DNA of 64,000 nt from Hydractinia symbiolongicarpus. Its lineage: Eukaryota; Cnidaria; Hydrozoa; Anthoathecata; Hydractiniidae. Location of the stretch: NCBI RefSeq assembly GCF_029227915.1, contig NC_079887.1:26411650-26475649 (forward strand), given 5' to 3'. The translations under genes and the position numbers were made by a program. This document shows positions 28,780 through 42,516 of this stretch, piece after piece (within the stretch, counting starts at the first letter, position 1; each line of letters begins with the position of its first letter). Under the pieces are notes generated by a model, which was given only the letters and a program-made list of their open reading frames with translations, had not been told where the DNA came from and did not search any database.

Positions 28780-31700
28780 CGGGAAATCGCGGATTTCGTT
28801 TGCCGGAGATTAAACTTCTCTTATTCAGCGTCTCATCAAAAATGAAAACATTTTTAAAAACTACAAGTCTCATGGGCTTTAGTGGTGAAAAAATAATTTA
28901 AAAAATCGTTTTGGAAATGAGTTTACTCACAGGGTACTTTCTTTGTATACATTCGACTATACGTGCAAAGCCCGGGATTTACGGGAAATCGCGGGTTTTC
29001 GTTTGCCGGCGATTAAACTTCTTTTATTCAGCGTCTCATCAAAAATAAAAACATTTTTGAAAACGACAAGTCTCATGCGTTTTAGTGGTGAAAAAATAAT
29101 TTAAAAAATCGTTCGGGAAATGAGTTTACTCCCTGGGTACTTTCTTTGTATACTTTTGACTATACGGGCCAAGCCGGGATTTACGGGAAATCGCGGGTTT
29201 TCGTTTGCCGGCGATTAAACTTCTTTTATTCAGCGTCTCATCAAAAATGAAAACATTTTTAAAAACTACAAGTCTGATGCGTTTTAGTGGTGAAAGAATA
29301 ATTTAAAAAATCGTTCTGGAAATGAGTTTACTCACAGGGTACTTTCTTTGTATACATTCGACTATACGGGCCAAGCCCGGGATTTACGGGAAATCGCGGG
29401 TTTTCGTTTTCCGGCGATTAAACCTCTTTCATTAAGCGTCTCATCAAAAATGAAAACATTTTTAAAAACTACAAGTCTCATGCGTTTTAGTGGTGAAAAA
29501 AAAAATTAAAAAATCGTTCGGGAAATGAGTTTACTCCCTGGGTACTTTCTTTGTATACATTCGACTATACAGGCCAAGCCCAGGATTTACGGGAAAACGC
29601 GGGATTTCGTTTGCCGGCGATTAAACCTCTTTCATTAAGCGTCTCATCAAAAATGAAAACATTTTTAAAAATTACAAGTCTAATGCGTTTTAGTGGTGAA
29701 AAAATAATTTAAAAAATCGTTCTGGAAATGAGTTAACTCACAGGGTACTTTCTTTGTATACATTCGACTATACGTGCCAAGCCCGGGCTTTACAGGAAAT
29801 CGCGGGTTTTCGTTTGCCGGCGATTAAACTGCTTTTACTCAGCGTCTCATCAAAAATGAAAACATTCTTGAAAACTACAAATCTCATGCGTTTTAGTGGT
29901 GAAATAATAATTTAAAAAATCTTTTTGGAAATGAGTTTACTCCCTGAGTACTTTCTTTGTATACTTTTGACTATACGGGTCAAGCCCGGGATTTACGGGA
30001 AATCGCGGGTTTTCGTTTGCCGGCAATTAAACTTCTTTTATTCAGCGTCTCATCAAAAATGAAAACATTTTTAAAAACTACAAGTCTCATGCGTTTTAGT
30101 GGTGAAAATATAATTTAAAAAATCGTTCTGGAAATGAGTTTACTCCCTGGGTACTTTCTTTGTATACTTTTGACTATACGGGCCGAGTCCGGGATTTAGG
30201 GAAATCGCAGGTTTTCGTTTGCCGGCCATTAAACTGCTTTTATTCAGCGTCTCATCAAAAATGAAAACATTTTTGAAAACTACAAGTCTCATGCGTTTAG
30301 TGGTAAAAAAATAATATAAAAAATCGTTCGGGAAATGAGTTTACTCCCTGGGTACTTTCTTTGTATACTTTTGACTATAGGGGCCAAGCCGGGATTTACG
30401 GGAAATCGCGGGTTTTCGTTTGCCGGCGATTAAACTTCTTTTATTCAGCGTCTCATCAAAAATGAAAACATTTTTGAAAACTACAAGTCTCATGGGCTTT
30501 AGTGGTGAAAAAATAATTTAAAAAATCGTTCTGGAAATGAGTTTACTCACAGGGTACTTTCTTTGTATACATTCGACTATACGTGCAAAGCCCGGGATTT
30601 ACGGGAAATCGCGGGTTTTCGTTTGCCGGCGATTAAACTGCTTTTATTCAGCGTCTCATCAAAAATGAAAACATTTTTGAAAACTACAAGTCTCATGCGT
30701 TTAGTGGTAAAAAAATAATATAAAAAATCGTTCGGGAAATGAGTTTACTCCCTGGGTACTTTCTTTGTATACTTTTGACTATAGGGGCCAAGCCGGGATT
30801 TACGGGAAATCGCGGGTTTTCGTTTGCCGGCGATTAAACTTCTTTTATTCAGCGTCTCATCAAAAATGAAAACATTTTTGAAAACTACAAGTCTCATGGG
30901 CTTTAGTGGTTAAAAAATAATTTAAAAAATTGTTCTGGAAATGAGTTTACTCACAGGGTACTTTCTTTGTATACATTCGACTATACGTGCAAAGCCCGGG
31001 ATTTACGGGAAATCGCGGGTTTTCGTTTGCCGGCGATTAAACTTCTTTTATTCAGCGTCTCATCAAAAATGAAAACATTCTTGAAAACGACAAGTCTCAT
31101 GCGTTTTAGTGGTGAAAAAATAATTTAAAAAATCGTTCTGGAAATGAGTTTACTCACAGGGTACTTTCTTTGTATACATTCGACTATACGTGCCAAGCCC
31201 GGGATTTACGGGAAATCGCGGATTTCGTTTGCCGGAGATTAAACTTCTCTTATTCAGCGTCTCATCAAAAATGAAAACATTTTTAAAAACTACAAGTCTC
31301 ATGGGCTTTAGTGGTGAAAAAATAATTTAAAAAATCGTTTTGGAAATGAGTTTACTCACAGGGTACTTTCTTTGTATACATTCGACTATACGTGCAAAGC
31401 CCGGGATTTACGGGAAATCGCGGGTTTTCGTTTGCCGGCGATTAAACTTCTTTTATTCAGCGTCTCATCAAAAATAAAAACATTTTTGAAAACGACAAGT
31501 CTCATGCGTTTTAGTGGTGAAAAAATAATTTAAAAAATCGTTCGGGAAATGAGTTTACTCCCTGGGTACTTTCTTTGTATACTTTTGACTATACGGGCCA
31601 AGCCGGGATTTACGGGAAATCGCGGGTTTTCGTTTGCCGGCGATTAAACTTCTTTTATTCAGCGTCTCATCAAAAATGAAAACATTTTTAAAAACTACAA

Positions 31701-33640
31701 GTCTGATGCGTTTTAGTGGTGAAAGAATAATTTAAAAAATCGTTCTGGAAATGAGTTTACTCACAGGGTACTTTCTTTGTATACATTCGACTATACGGGC
31801 CAAGCCCGGGATTTACGGGAAATCGCGGGTTTTCGTTTTCCGGCGATTAAACCTCTTTCATTAAGCGTCTCATCAAAAATGAAAACATTTTTAAAAACTA
31901 CAAGTCTCATGCGTTTTAGTGGTGAAAAAAAAAATTAAAAAATCGTTCGGGAAATGAGTTTACTCCCTGGGTACTTTCTTTGTATACATTCGACTATACA
32001 GGCCAAGCCCAGGATTTACGGGAAAACGCGGGATTTCGTTTGCCGGCGATTAAACCTCTTTCATTAAGCGTCTCATCAAAAATGAAAACATTTTTAAAAA
32101 TTACAAGTCTAATGCGTTTTAGTGGTGAAAAAATAATTTAAAAAATCGTTCTGGAAATGAGTTAACTCACAGGGTACTTTCTTTGTATACATTCGACTAT
32201 ACGTGCCAAGCCCGGGCTTTACAGGAAATCGCGGGTTTTCGTTTGCCGGCGATTAAACTGCTTTTACTCAGCGTCTCATCAAAAATGAAAACATTCTTGA
32301 AAACTACAAATCTCATGCGTTTTAGTGGTGAAATAATAATTTAAAAAATCTTTTTGGAAATGAGTTTACTCCCTGAGTACTTTCTTTGTATACTTTTGAC
32401 TATACGGGTCAAGCCCGGGATTTACGGGAAATCGCGGGTTTTCGTTTGCCGGCAATTAAACTTCTTTTATTCAGCGTCTCATCAAAAATGAAAACATTTT
32501 TAAAAACTACAAGTCTCATGCGTTTTAGTGGTGAAAATATAATTTAAAAAATCGTTCTGGAAATGAGTTTACTCCCTGGGTACTTTCTTTGTATACTTTT
32601 GACTATACGGGCCGAGTCCGGGATTTAGGGAAATCGCAGGTTTTCGTTTGCCGGCCATTAAACTGCTTTTATTCAGCGTCTCATCAAAAATGAAAACATT
32701 TTTGAAAACTACAAGTCTCATGCGTTTAGTGGTAAAAAAATAATATAAAAAATCGTTCGGGAAATGAGTTTACTCCCTGGGTACTTTCTTTGTATACTTT
32801 TGACTATAGGGGCCAAGCCGGGATTTACGGGAAATCGCGGGTTTTCGTTTGCCGGCGATTAAACTTCTTTTATTCAGCGTCTCATCAAAAATGAAAACAT
32901 TTTTGAAAACTACAAGTCTCATGGGCTTTAGTGGTGAAAAAATAATTTAAAAAATCGTTCTGGAAATGAGTTTACTCACAGGGTACTTTCTTTGTATACA
33001 TTCGACTATACGTGCAAAGCCCGGGATTTACGGGAAATCGCGGGTTTTCGTTTGCCGGCGATTAAACTGCTTTTATTCAGCGTCTCATCAAAAATGAAAA
33101 CATTTTTGAAAACTACAAGTCTCATGCGTTTAGTGGTAAAAAAATAATATAAAAAATCGTTCGTGAAATGAGTTTACTCCCTGGGTACTTTCTTTGTATA
33201 CTTTTGACTATAGGGGCCAAGCCGGGATTTACGGGAAATCGCGGGTTTTCGTTTGCCGGCGATTAAACTTCTTTTATTCAGCGTCTCATCAAAAATGAAA
33301 ACATTTTTGAAAACTACAAGTCTCATGGGCTTTAGTGGTTAAAAAATAATTTAAAAAATTGTTCTGGAAATGAGTTTACTCACAGGGTACTTTCTTTGTA
33401 TACATTCGACTATACGTGCAAAGCCCGGGATTTACGGGAAATCGCGGGTTTTCGTTTGCCGGCGATTAAACTTCTTTTATTCAGCGTCTCATCAAAAATG
33501 AAAACATTCTTGAAAACGACAAGTCTCATGCGTTTTAGTGGTGAAAAAATAATTTAAAAAATCGTTCTGGAAATGAGTTTACTCACAGGGTACTTTCTTT
33601 GTATACATTCGACTATACGTGCAAAGCCCGGGATTTACGG
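28780..33640. repeat. 12-monomer higher-order repeat (2,429 bp), two copies
   Basis: The private changes GCCCGGGCTTTACAGGAAAT (about 29,781 and 32,210), TTTTACTCAGCG, ACAAATCTCATG and GAAAGAATAATTT all recur 2429 bp downstream in the same order. The two copies are nearly identical over their whole length. Confidence 0.85.
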
Positions 33641-33759
33641 GAAATCGCGGGTTTTCGTTTGCCGGCGATTAAACTTCTTTTATTCAGCGTCTCATCAAAA
33701 ATGAAAACATTCTTGAAAACGACAAGTCTCATGCGTTTTAGTGGTGAAAAAATAATTTA

Positions 33760-36700
33760 AAAAATCGTACTGGAAATGAGTTTACTCACAGGGTACTTTC
33801 TTTGTATACATTCGCCTATACGTGCCAAGCCCGGGATTTACGGGAAATCGCTTGTTTTCGCTTTCCGGCGATTAAACCTCTTTCATTAAGCGCCTCATCT
33901 AAAATGAAAACATTTTTGAAAACTACATGTCTCATGCGTTTTAGTGGTGAAAAAAAAAATTAAAAAATCGTTCGGGAAATGAATTTACTCCCTGGGTACT
34001 TTCTTTGTATACATTCGACTATACAGGCCAAGCCCCGGATTTACGGGAAAACGCGGGATTTCGTTTGCCGGCGATTAAACCTCTTTCATTAATCGTCTCA
34101 TCAAAAATGAAAACATTTTTGAAAACTACAAGTCTCATGCGTTTTAGTGGTGAAAAAATAATTTAAAAAATCGTTGGGGAAATGAGTTTACTCCCTGGGT
34201 ACTTTCTTTGTATACTTTTGACTATACGGGCCAAGTCCGTGATTTACGGGAAATCGCGGATTTTCGTTTGCCGGCGATTAAACTTCTTTTATTCAGCGTC
34301 CCATCAAATATGAAAATATTTTTGAAAACTACAAGTCTCATGCGTTTAGTGGTAAAAATATAATATAAAAAATCGTTTGGGAAATGAGTTTACTCCCTGG
34401 GTACTTTCTTTGTATACTTTTGACTATACGGGCCAAGCCCCGGATTTACGGGAAATCGCGGGTTTTCGTTTGCCGGCGATTAAAATGCTTTTATTCAGCG
34501 TCTCATCAAAAATGAAAACATTTTTGAAAACTACAAGTCTCATGCGTTTTAGTGGTGAAGAAATAATTTAAAAAATCGTTCGGGAAATGAGTTTACTCCC
34601 TGGGTACTTTCTTTGTATACATTCGACTATACGGGCCAAGCCCCGGATTTACGGGAAAACGCGGGATTTCGTTTGCCGTCGATTAAACCTATATCATTAG
34701 GCGTCTCATCAAAAATGAAAACATTTTTGAAAACTACAAGTCTCATGCGTTTTAGTGGTGAAAAAATAATTTAAAAAATCGTTCGGGAAAGGAGTTTACT
34801 CCCTGGTTACTTTCTTTGTATACTTTTGACTATACGGGCCGAGTCCGGGATTTACGGGAAATCGCAGATTTTAGTTTGCCGGCGATTAAACTTCTTTTAT
34901 TCAGCGTCCCATCAAATATGAAAATATTTTTGAAAACTACAAGTCTCATGCGTTTAGTGGTAAAAAAATAATATAAAAAATCGTACGGGAAATGAGTTTA
35001 CTCCCTGGGTACTTTCTTTGTATACTTTTGACTATACGGGCCAAACCCGGGATTTACGGGAAATCGCGGGTTTTCGTTTGCCGGTGATTAAACTACTTTT
35101 ATTCAGCGTCTCATCAAAAATGAAAACATTTTTGAAAACTACAAGTCTCATGCGTTTTAGTGGTGAAAAAATAATTTAAAAAATCGTTCTGGAAATGAGT
35201 TTACTCCCTGGGTACTCTCTTTGTATACTTTTGACTATACGGGCCAAGCCGAGATTTACGGGAAATCGCTGTTTTTCGTTTGCCGGCGATTAAACTTCTT
35301 TTATTCAGCGTCTCATCAAAAATGAAAACATTTTTAAAAACTACAAGTCTGATGCGTTTTAGTGGTGAAAAAATAATTTAAAAAATCGTTCTGGAAATGA
35401 GTTTACTCACAGGGTACTTTCTTTGTATACATTCGACTATACGGGCCAAGCCCGGGATTTAGGGGAAATCGCGGGTTTTCGTTTTCCGGCGATTAAACCT
35501 CTTTCATTAAGCGTCTCATCAAAAATGAAAACATTTTTGAAAACTACAAGTCTCATGCGTTTTAGTGGTGAAAAAAAAATTAAAAAATCGTTCGGGTAAT
35601 GAGTTTACTCCCTGGGTACTTTCTTTGTATACATTCGACTATACGGGCCAAGCCCCGGATTTACGGGAAAACGCGGGATTTCGTTTGCCGGCGATTAAAC
35701 CTCTTTCATTAAGCGTCTCATCAAAAATGAAAATATTTTTGAAAACTACAAGTCTCATGCGTTTTAGTGGTGAAAAAATAATTTAAAAAATCTTTTTGGA
35801 AATGAGTTTACTCCCTGGGTACTTTCTTTGTATACTCTTGACTATACGGGCCGAGTCCAGGATTTACGGGAAATCGCAGGTTTTCGTTTGCCGGCGATTA
35901 AACTCCTTTTATTCAGCGTCTCATCAAAAATGAAAACATTTTTAAAAACTACAAGTCTAATGCGTTTTAGTAGTGAAAAAATAATTTAAAAAATCGTTCG
36001 GGAAATGAGTTTACTCACAGGGTACCTTCTTTGTATACATTCGACTATACGGGCCAAGCCCCGGATTTACGGGAAAACGCGGGATTTCGTTTGCCGGCGA
36101 TTAAACCTCTTTCATTTAGCGTCTCATCAAAAATGAAAACATTTTTGAAAACTACAAGTCTCATGCCTTTTAGTGGTGAAAAAATAATTTAAAAAATCGT
36201 TCGGGAAATGAGTTTACTCCCTGGGTACTTTCTTTGTATACTTTTGACTATACGGTCCGAGTCCGGGATTTACGGGAAATCGCGGATTTTCGTTTGCCGG
36301 CGATTAAACTTCTTTTATTCAGCGTCCCATCAAATATGAAAATATTTTTGAAAACTACAAGTCTCATGCGTTTAGTGGTAAAAATATAATATAAAAAATC
36401 GTTTGGGAAATGAGTTTACTCCCTGGGTACTTTCTTTGTATACTTTTGACTATACGGGCCAAGCCTGGGACTTACGGGAAATCGCGGGTTTTCGTTTGCC
36501 GGCGATTAAACTTCTTTTATTCAGCGTCTCATCAAAAATGAAAACATTTTTGAAAACTACAAGTCTCATGCGTTTTAGTGGTGAAATAATAATTTAAAAA
36601 ATCTTTTTGGAAATGAGTTTACTCCCTGGGTACTTTCTTTGTATACTCTTGACTATACGGGCCGAGTCCAGGATTTACGGGAAATCGCAGGTTTTCGTTT

Positions 36701-38630
36701 GCCGGCGATTAAACTCCTTTTATTCAGCGTCTCATCAAAAATGAAAACATTTTTAAAAACTACAAGTCTCATGCGTTTTAGTAGTGAAAAAATAATTTAA
36801 AAAATCGTTCGGGAAATGAGTTTACTCACAGGGTACCTTCTTTGTATACATTCGACTATACGGGCCAAGCCCCGGATTTACGGGAAAACGCGGGATTTCG
36901 TTTGCCGGCGATTAAACCTCTTTCATTTAGCGTCTCATCAAAAATGAAAACATTTTTGAAAACTACAAGTCTCATGCCTTTTAGTGGTGAAAAAATAATT
37001 TAAAAAATCGTTCGGGAAATGAGTTTACTCCCTGGGTACTTTCTTTGTATACTTTTGACTATACGGGCCGAGTCCGGGATTTACGGGAAATCGCGGATTT
37101 TCGTTTGCCGGCGATTAAACTTCTTTTATTCAGCGTCCCATCAAATATGAAAATATTTTTGAAAACTACAAGTCTCATGCGTTTAGTGGTAAAAAAAAAA
37201 TATAAAAAATCGTTCGTGAAATGAGTTTACTCCTTGGGTACTTTCTTTGTATACCTTTGACTATACGGGCCTAGCCCGGGATTTACGGGAAATCGCGGGT
37301 TTTCGTTTGCCGGCGATTAAAACTTCTTTTATTCAGCGTCTCATCAAAAATGAAAACATTTTTAAAAACTACAAGTCTTATGGGCTTTAGTGGTGAAAAA
37401 ATAATTTAAAAAATCGTTCTGGAAATGAGTTTACTCACAGGGTACTTTCTTTGTATACATTCGACTATACGTGCAAAGCCCGGGATTTACGGGAAATCGC
37501 GGGTTTTCGTTTGCCGGCGATTAAACTTCTTTTATTCAGCGTCTCATCAAAAATGAAAACATTCTTGAAAACGACAAGTCTCATGCGTTTTAGTGGTGAA
37601 AAAATAATTTAAAAAATCGTTCGGGAAATGAGTTTACTCCCTGGGTACTTCCTTTGTATACTTTTGACTATACGGGCCAAGCCGGGATTTACGGGAAATC
37701 GCGGGTTTTCGTTTGCCGGCGATTAAACTTCTTTTATTCAGCGTCTCATCAAAAATGAAAACAATTTTAAAAACTACAAGTCTGATGCGTTTTAGTGGTG
37801 AAAAAATAATTTAAAAAATCGTACTGGAAATGAGTTTACTCACAGGGTACTTTCTTTGTATACATTCGCCTATACGTGCCAAGCCCGGGATTTACGGGAA
37901 ATCGCTTGTTTTCGCTTTCCGGCGATTAAACCTCTTTTATTAAGCGCCTCATCTAAAATGAAAACATTTTTGAAAACTACATGTCTCATGCGTTTTAGTG
38001 GTGAAAAAAAAAATTAAAAAATCGTTCGGGAAATGAATTTACTCCATGGGTACTTTCTTTGTATACATTCGACTATACAGGCCAAGCCCCGGATTTACGG
38101 GAAAACGCGGGATTTCGTTTGCCGGCGATTAAACCTCTTTCATTAATCGTCTCATCAAAAATGAAAACATTTTTGAAAACTACAAGTCTCATGCGTTTTA
38201 GTGGTGAAAAAATAATTTAAAAAATCGTTGGGGAAATGAGTTTACTCCCTGGGTACTTTCTTTGTATACTTTTGACTATACGGGCCAAGTCCGTAATTTA
38301 CGGGAAATCGCGGATTTTCGTTTGCCGGCGATTAAACTTCTTTTATTCAGCGTCCCATCAAATATGAAAATATTTTTGAAAACTACAAGTCTCATGCGTT
38401 TAGTGGTAAAAATATAATATAAAAAATCGTTTGGGAAATGAGTTTACTCCCTGGGTACTTTCTTTGTATACTTTTGACTATACGGGCCAAGCCCGGGATT
38501 TACGGGAAATCGCGGGTTTTCGTTTGCCGGCGATTAAACTTCTTTTATTCAGCGTCTCATCAAAAATGAAAACATTTTTGAAAACTACAAGTCTCTTGCG
38601 TTTTAGTGGTGAAATAATAATTTAAAAAAT
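33760..38630. repeat. 10-monomer higher-order repeats (about 2,026 bp)
   Basis: Equivalent monomers start at 34,377, 36,403 and 38,431 (steps 2026 and 2028). A separate marker, CGCCTCATCTAAAATG with ACATGTCTCATGCG, occurs at 33,891 and 37,945, that is 4054 bp (20 monomers) apart, so the middle copy lacks it. Confidence 0.7.
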
Positions 38631-39359
38631 CTTTTTGGAAATGAGTTTACTCCCTGGGTACTTTCTTTGTATACTCTTGACTATACGGGCCGAGTCCAGG
38701 ATTTACGGGAAATCGCAGGTTTTCGTTTGCCGGCGATTAAACTCCTTTTATTCAGCGTCTCATCAAAAATGAAAACATTTTTAAAAACTACAAGTCTCAT
38801 GCGTTTTAGTAGTGAAAAAATAATTTAAAAAATCGTTCGGGAAATGAGTTTACTCACAGGGTACCTTCTTTGTATACATTCGACTATACGGGCCAAGCCC
38901 CGGATTTACGGGAAAACGCGGGATTTCGTTTGCCGGCGATTAAACCTCTTTCATTTAGCGTCTCATCAAAAATGAAAACATTTTTGAAAACTACAAGTCT
39001 CATGCCTTTTAGTGGTGAAAAAATAATTTAAAAAATCGTTCGGGAAATAAGTTTACTCCCTGGGTACTTTCTTTGTATACTTTTGACTATACGGGCCGAG
39101 TCCGGGATTTACGGGAAATCGCGGATTTTCGTTTGCCGGCGATTAAACTTCTTTTATTCAGCGTCCCATCAAATATGAAAATATTTTTGAAAACTACAAG
39201 TCTCATGCGTTTAGTGGTAAAAAAAAAATATAAAAAATCGTTCGTGAAATGAGTTTACTCCTTGGGTACTTTCTTTGTATACCTTTGACTATACGGGCCT
39301 AGCCCGGGATTTACGGGAAATCGCGGGTTTTCGTTTGCCGGCGATTAAAACTTCTTTTA

Positions 39360-40760
39360 TTCAGCGTCTCATCAAAAATGAAAACATTTTTAAAAACTAC
39401 AAGTCTTATGCGGTTTAGTGGTGAAAAAATAATTTAAAAAATCGTTCTGGAAATGAGTTAACTCACAGGGTACTTTCTTTGTATACATTCGATTATACGT
39501 GCCAAGCCCGGGATTTACGGGAAATCGCGGGTTTTCGTTTGCCGGCGATTAAACTGCTTTTATTCAGCGTTTCATCAAAAATGAAAACATTCTTGAAAAC
39601 TACAAGTCTCATGCGTTTTAGTGGTGAAAAAATAATATAAAGAATCGTTCGGGAAATGAGTTTACTCCCTGGGTACTTTCTTTGTATACTTTTGACTATA
39701 GGGGCCAAGCCGGGGTTTACGGGAAATCGCGGGTTTTCGTTTGCCGGAGATTAAACTTCTCTTATTCAGCGTCTCATCAAAAATGAAAACATTTTTAAAA
39801 ACTACAAGTCTCATGGGCTTTAGTGGTGAAAAAATAATTTAAAAAATCGTTTTGGAAATGAGTTTACTCACAGGGTACTTTCTTTGTATACATTCGACTA
39901 TACGTGCAAAGCCCGGGATTTACGGGAAATCGCGGGTTTTCGTTTGCCGGCGATTAAACTTCTTTTATTCAGCGTCTCATCAAAAATGAAAACATTTTTG
40001 AAAACGACAAGTCTCATGCGTTTTAGTGTTGAATAAATAATTTAAAAAATCGTTCGGGAAATGAGTTTACTCCCTGGGTACTTTCTTTGTATACTTTTGA
40101 CTATACGGGCCGAGTCCGGGATTTACGGGAAATCGCGGATTTTCGTTTGCCGGCGATTAAACTTCTTTTATTCAGCGTCCCATCAAATATGAAAATATTT
40201 TTGAAAACTACAAGTCTCATGCGTTTAGTGGTAAAAAAATAATATAAAAAATCGTTCGGGAAATGAGTTTACTCCTTGGGTACTTTCTTTGTATACCTTT
40301 GACTATACGGGCCTAGCCCGGGATTTACGGGAAATCGCGGGTTTTCGTTTGCCGGCGATTAAACTTCTTTTATTCAGCGTCTCATCAAAAATGAAAACAT
40401 TTTTAAAAACTACAAGTCTTATGCGGTTTGGTGGTGAAAAAATAATTTAAAAAATCGTTCTGGAAATGAGTTAACTCACAGGGTACTTTCTTTGTATACA
40501 TTCGATTATACGTGCCAAGCCCGGGATTTACGGGAAATCGCGGGTTTTCGTTTGCCGGCGATTAAACTGCTTTTATTCAGCGTTTCATCAAAAATGAAAA
40601 CATTCTTGAAAACTACAAGTCTTATGCGTTTTAGTGGTGAAAAAATAATATAAAAAATCGTTCGAGAAATGAGTTTACTCCCTGGGTACTTTCTTTGTAT
40701 ACTTTTGACTATAGGGGCCAAGCCGGGGTTTACGGGAAATCGCGGGTTTTCGTTTGCCGG
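39360..40760. repeat. 5-monomer higher-order repeat (1,013 bp)
   Basis: The variants CATTCGATTATACGTGCC and AAGCCGGGGTTTACGGG each occur twice, 1013 bp apart (39,487 and 40,500 for the first). Confidence 0.7.
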
Positions 40761-42516
40761 CGATTAAACTTCTTCTATTCAGCGTCTTATCAAAAATGAA
40801 AACATTTTTGAAAACGACAAGTCTCATGCGTTTTAGTGGTGAAAAAATAATTTAAAAAATCGTTCGGGAAATGAGTTTACTCCCTGGGTACTTTCTTTGT
40901 ATACTTTTGACTATACGGGCCAAGCCGGGATTTACGGGAAATCGCGGGTTTTCGTTTGCCGGCGATTAAACTTCTTTTATTCAGCGTCTCATCAAAAATG
41001 AAAACATTTTTAAAAACTACAAGTCTGATGCGTTTTAGTGGTGAAAAAATAATTTAAAAAATCGTTCTGGAAATGAGTTTACTCACAGGGTACTTTCTTT
41101 GTATACATTCGACTATACGGTCCAAGCCCGGGATTTACGGGAAATCGCGGGTTTTCGTTTTCCGGCGATTAAACCTCTTTCATTAAGCGTCTCATCAAAA
41201 ATGAAAACATTTTTAAAAACTACAAGTCTCATGCGTTTTAGTGGTGAAAAAAAAAATTAAAAAATCGTTCGGGAAATGAGTTTACTCCCTGGGTACTTTT
41301 TTTGTATACATTCGACTATACAGGCCAAGCCCAGGATTTACGGGAAAACGCGGGATTTCGTTTGCCGGCGATTAAACCTCTTTCATTAAGCGTCTCATCA
41401 AAAATGAAAACATTTTTAAAAACTACAAGTCTTAAGCGTTTTAGTGGTGAAAAAATAATTTAAAAAATCGTTCTGGAAATGAGTTAACTCACAGGGTACT
41501 TTCTTTGTATACATTCGACTATACGTGCCAAGCCCGGGATTTACGGGAAATCGCGGGTTTTCGTTTGCCGGCGATTAAACTGCTTTTATTCAGCGTCTCA
41601 TCAAAAATGAAAACATTCTTGAAAACTACAAGTCTCATGCGTTTTAGTGGTGAAATAATAATTTAAAAAATCTTTTTGGAAATGAGTTTACTCCCTGGGT
41701 ACTTTCTTTGTATACTTTTGACTATACGGGCCGAGTCCAGGATTAACGGGAAATCGCAGGTTTCGTTTGCCGGCGATTAAACTTCTTTTATTCAGCGTCT
41801 CATCAAAAATGAAAACATTTTTAAAAACTACAAGTCTCGTGCGTTTTAGTGGTGGAAAAGTAATTTAAAAAATCGTTCGGGAAATGAGTTTACTCCCTGG
41901 GTACTTTCTTTGTATACTTTTGACTATACGGGTCAAGCCCGGGATTTACGGGAAATCGCGGGTTTTCGTTTGCCGGCGATTAAACTTCTTTTATTCAGCG
42001 TCTCATCAAAAATGAAAACATTTTTAAAAACTACAAGTCTCATGCGTCTTAGTGGTGAAAATATAATTTAAAAAATCGTTCTGGAAATGAGTTTACTCCC
42101 TGGGTACTTTCTTTGTATACTTTTGACTATACGGGCCGAGTCCGGGATTTAGGGAAATCGCAGGTTTTCGTTTGCCGGCGATTAAACTGCTTTTATTCAG
42201 CGTCTCATCAAAAATGAAAACATTTTTGAAAACTACAAGTCTCATGCGTTTTAGTGGTGAAAAAATAATTTAAAAAATCGTTCGGGAAATGAGTTTACTC
42301 CCTGGGTACTTTCTTTGTATACTTTTGACTATAGGGGCCAAGCCGGGATTTACGGGAAATGGCGGGTTTTCGTTTGCCGGCGATTAAACTTCTTTTATTC
42401 AGCGTCTCATTAAAAATGAAAACATTTTTAAAAACTACAAGTCTCATGCGTTTTAGTGGTGAAAAAATAATTTAAAAAATCGTTCGGGAAATGAGTTTAC
42501 TCACAGGGTACTTTCT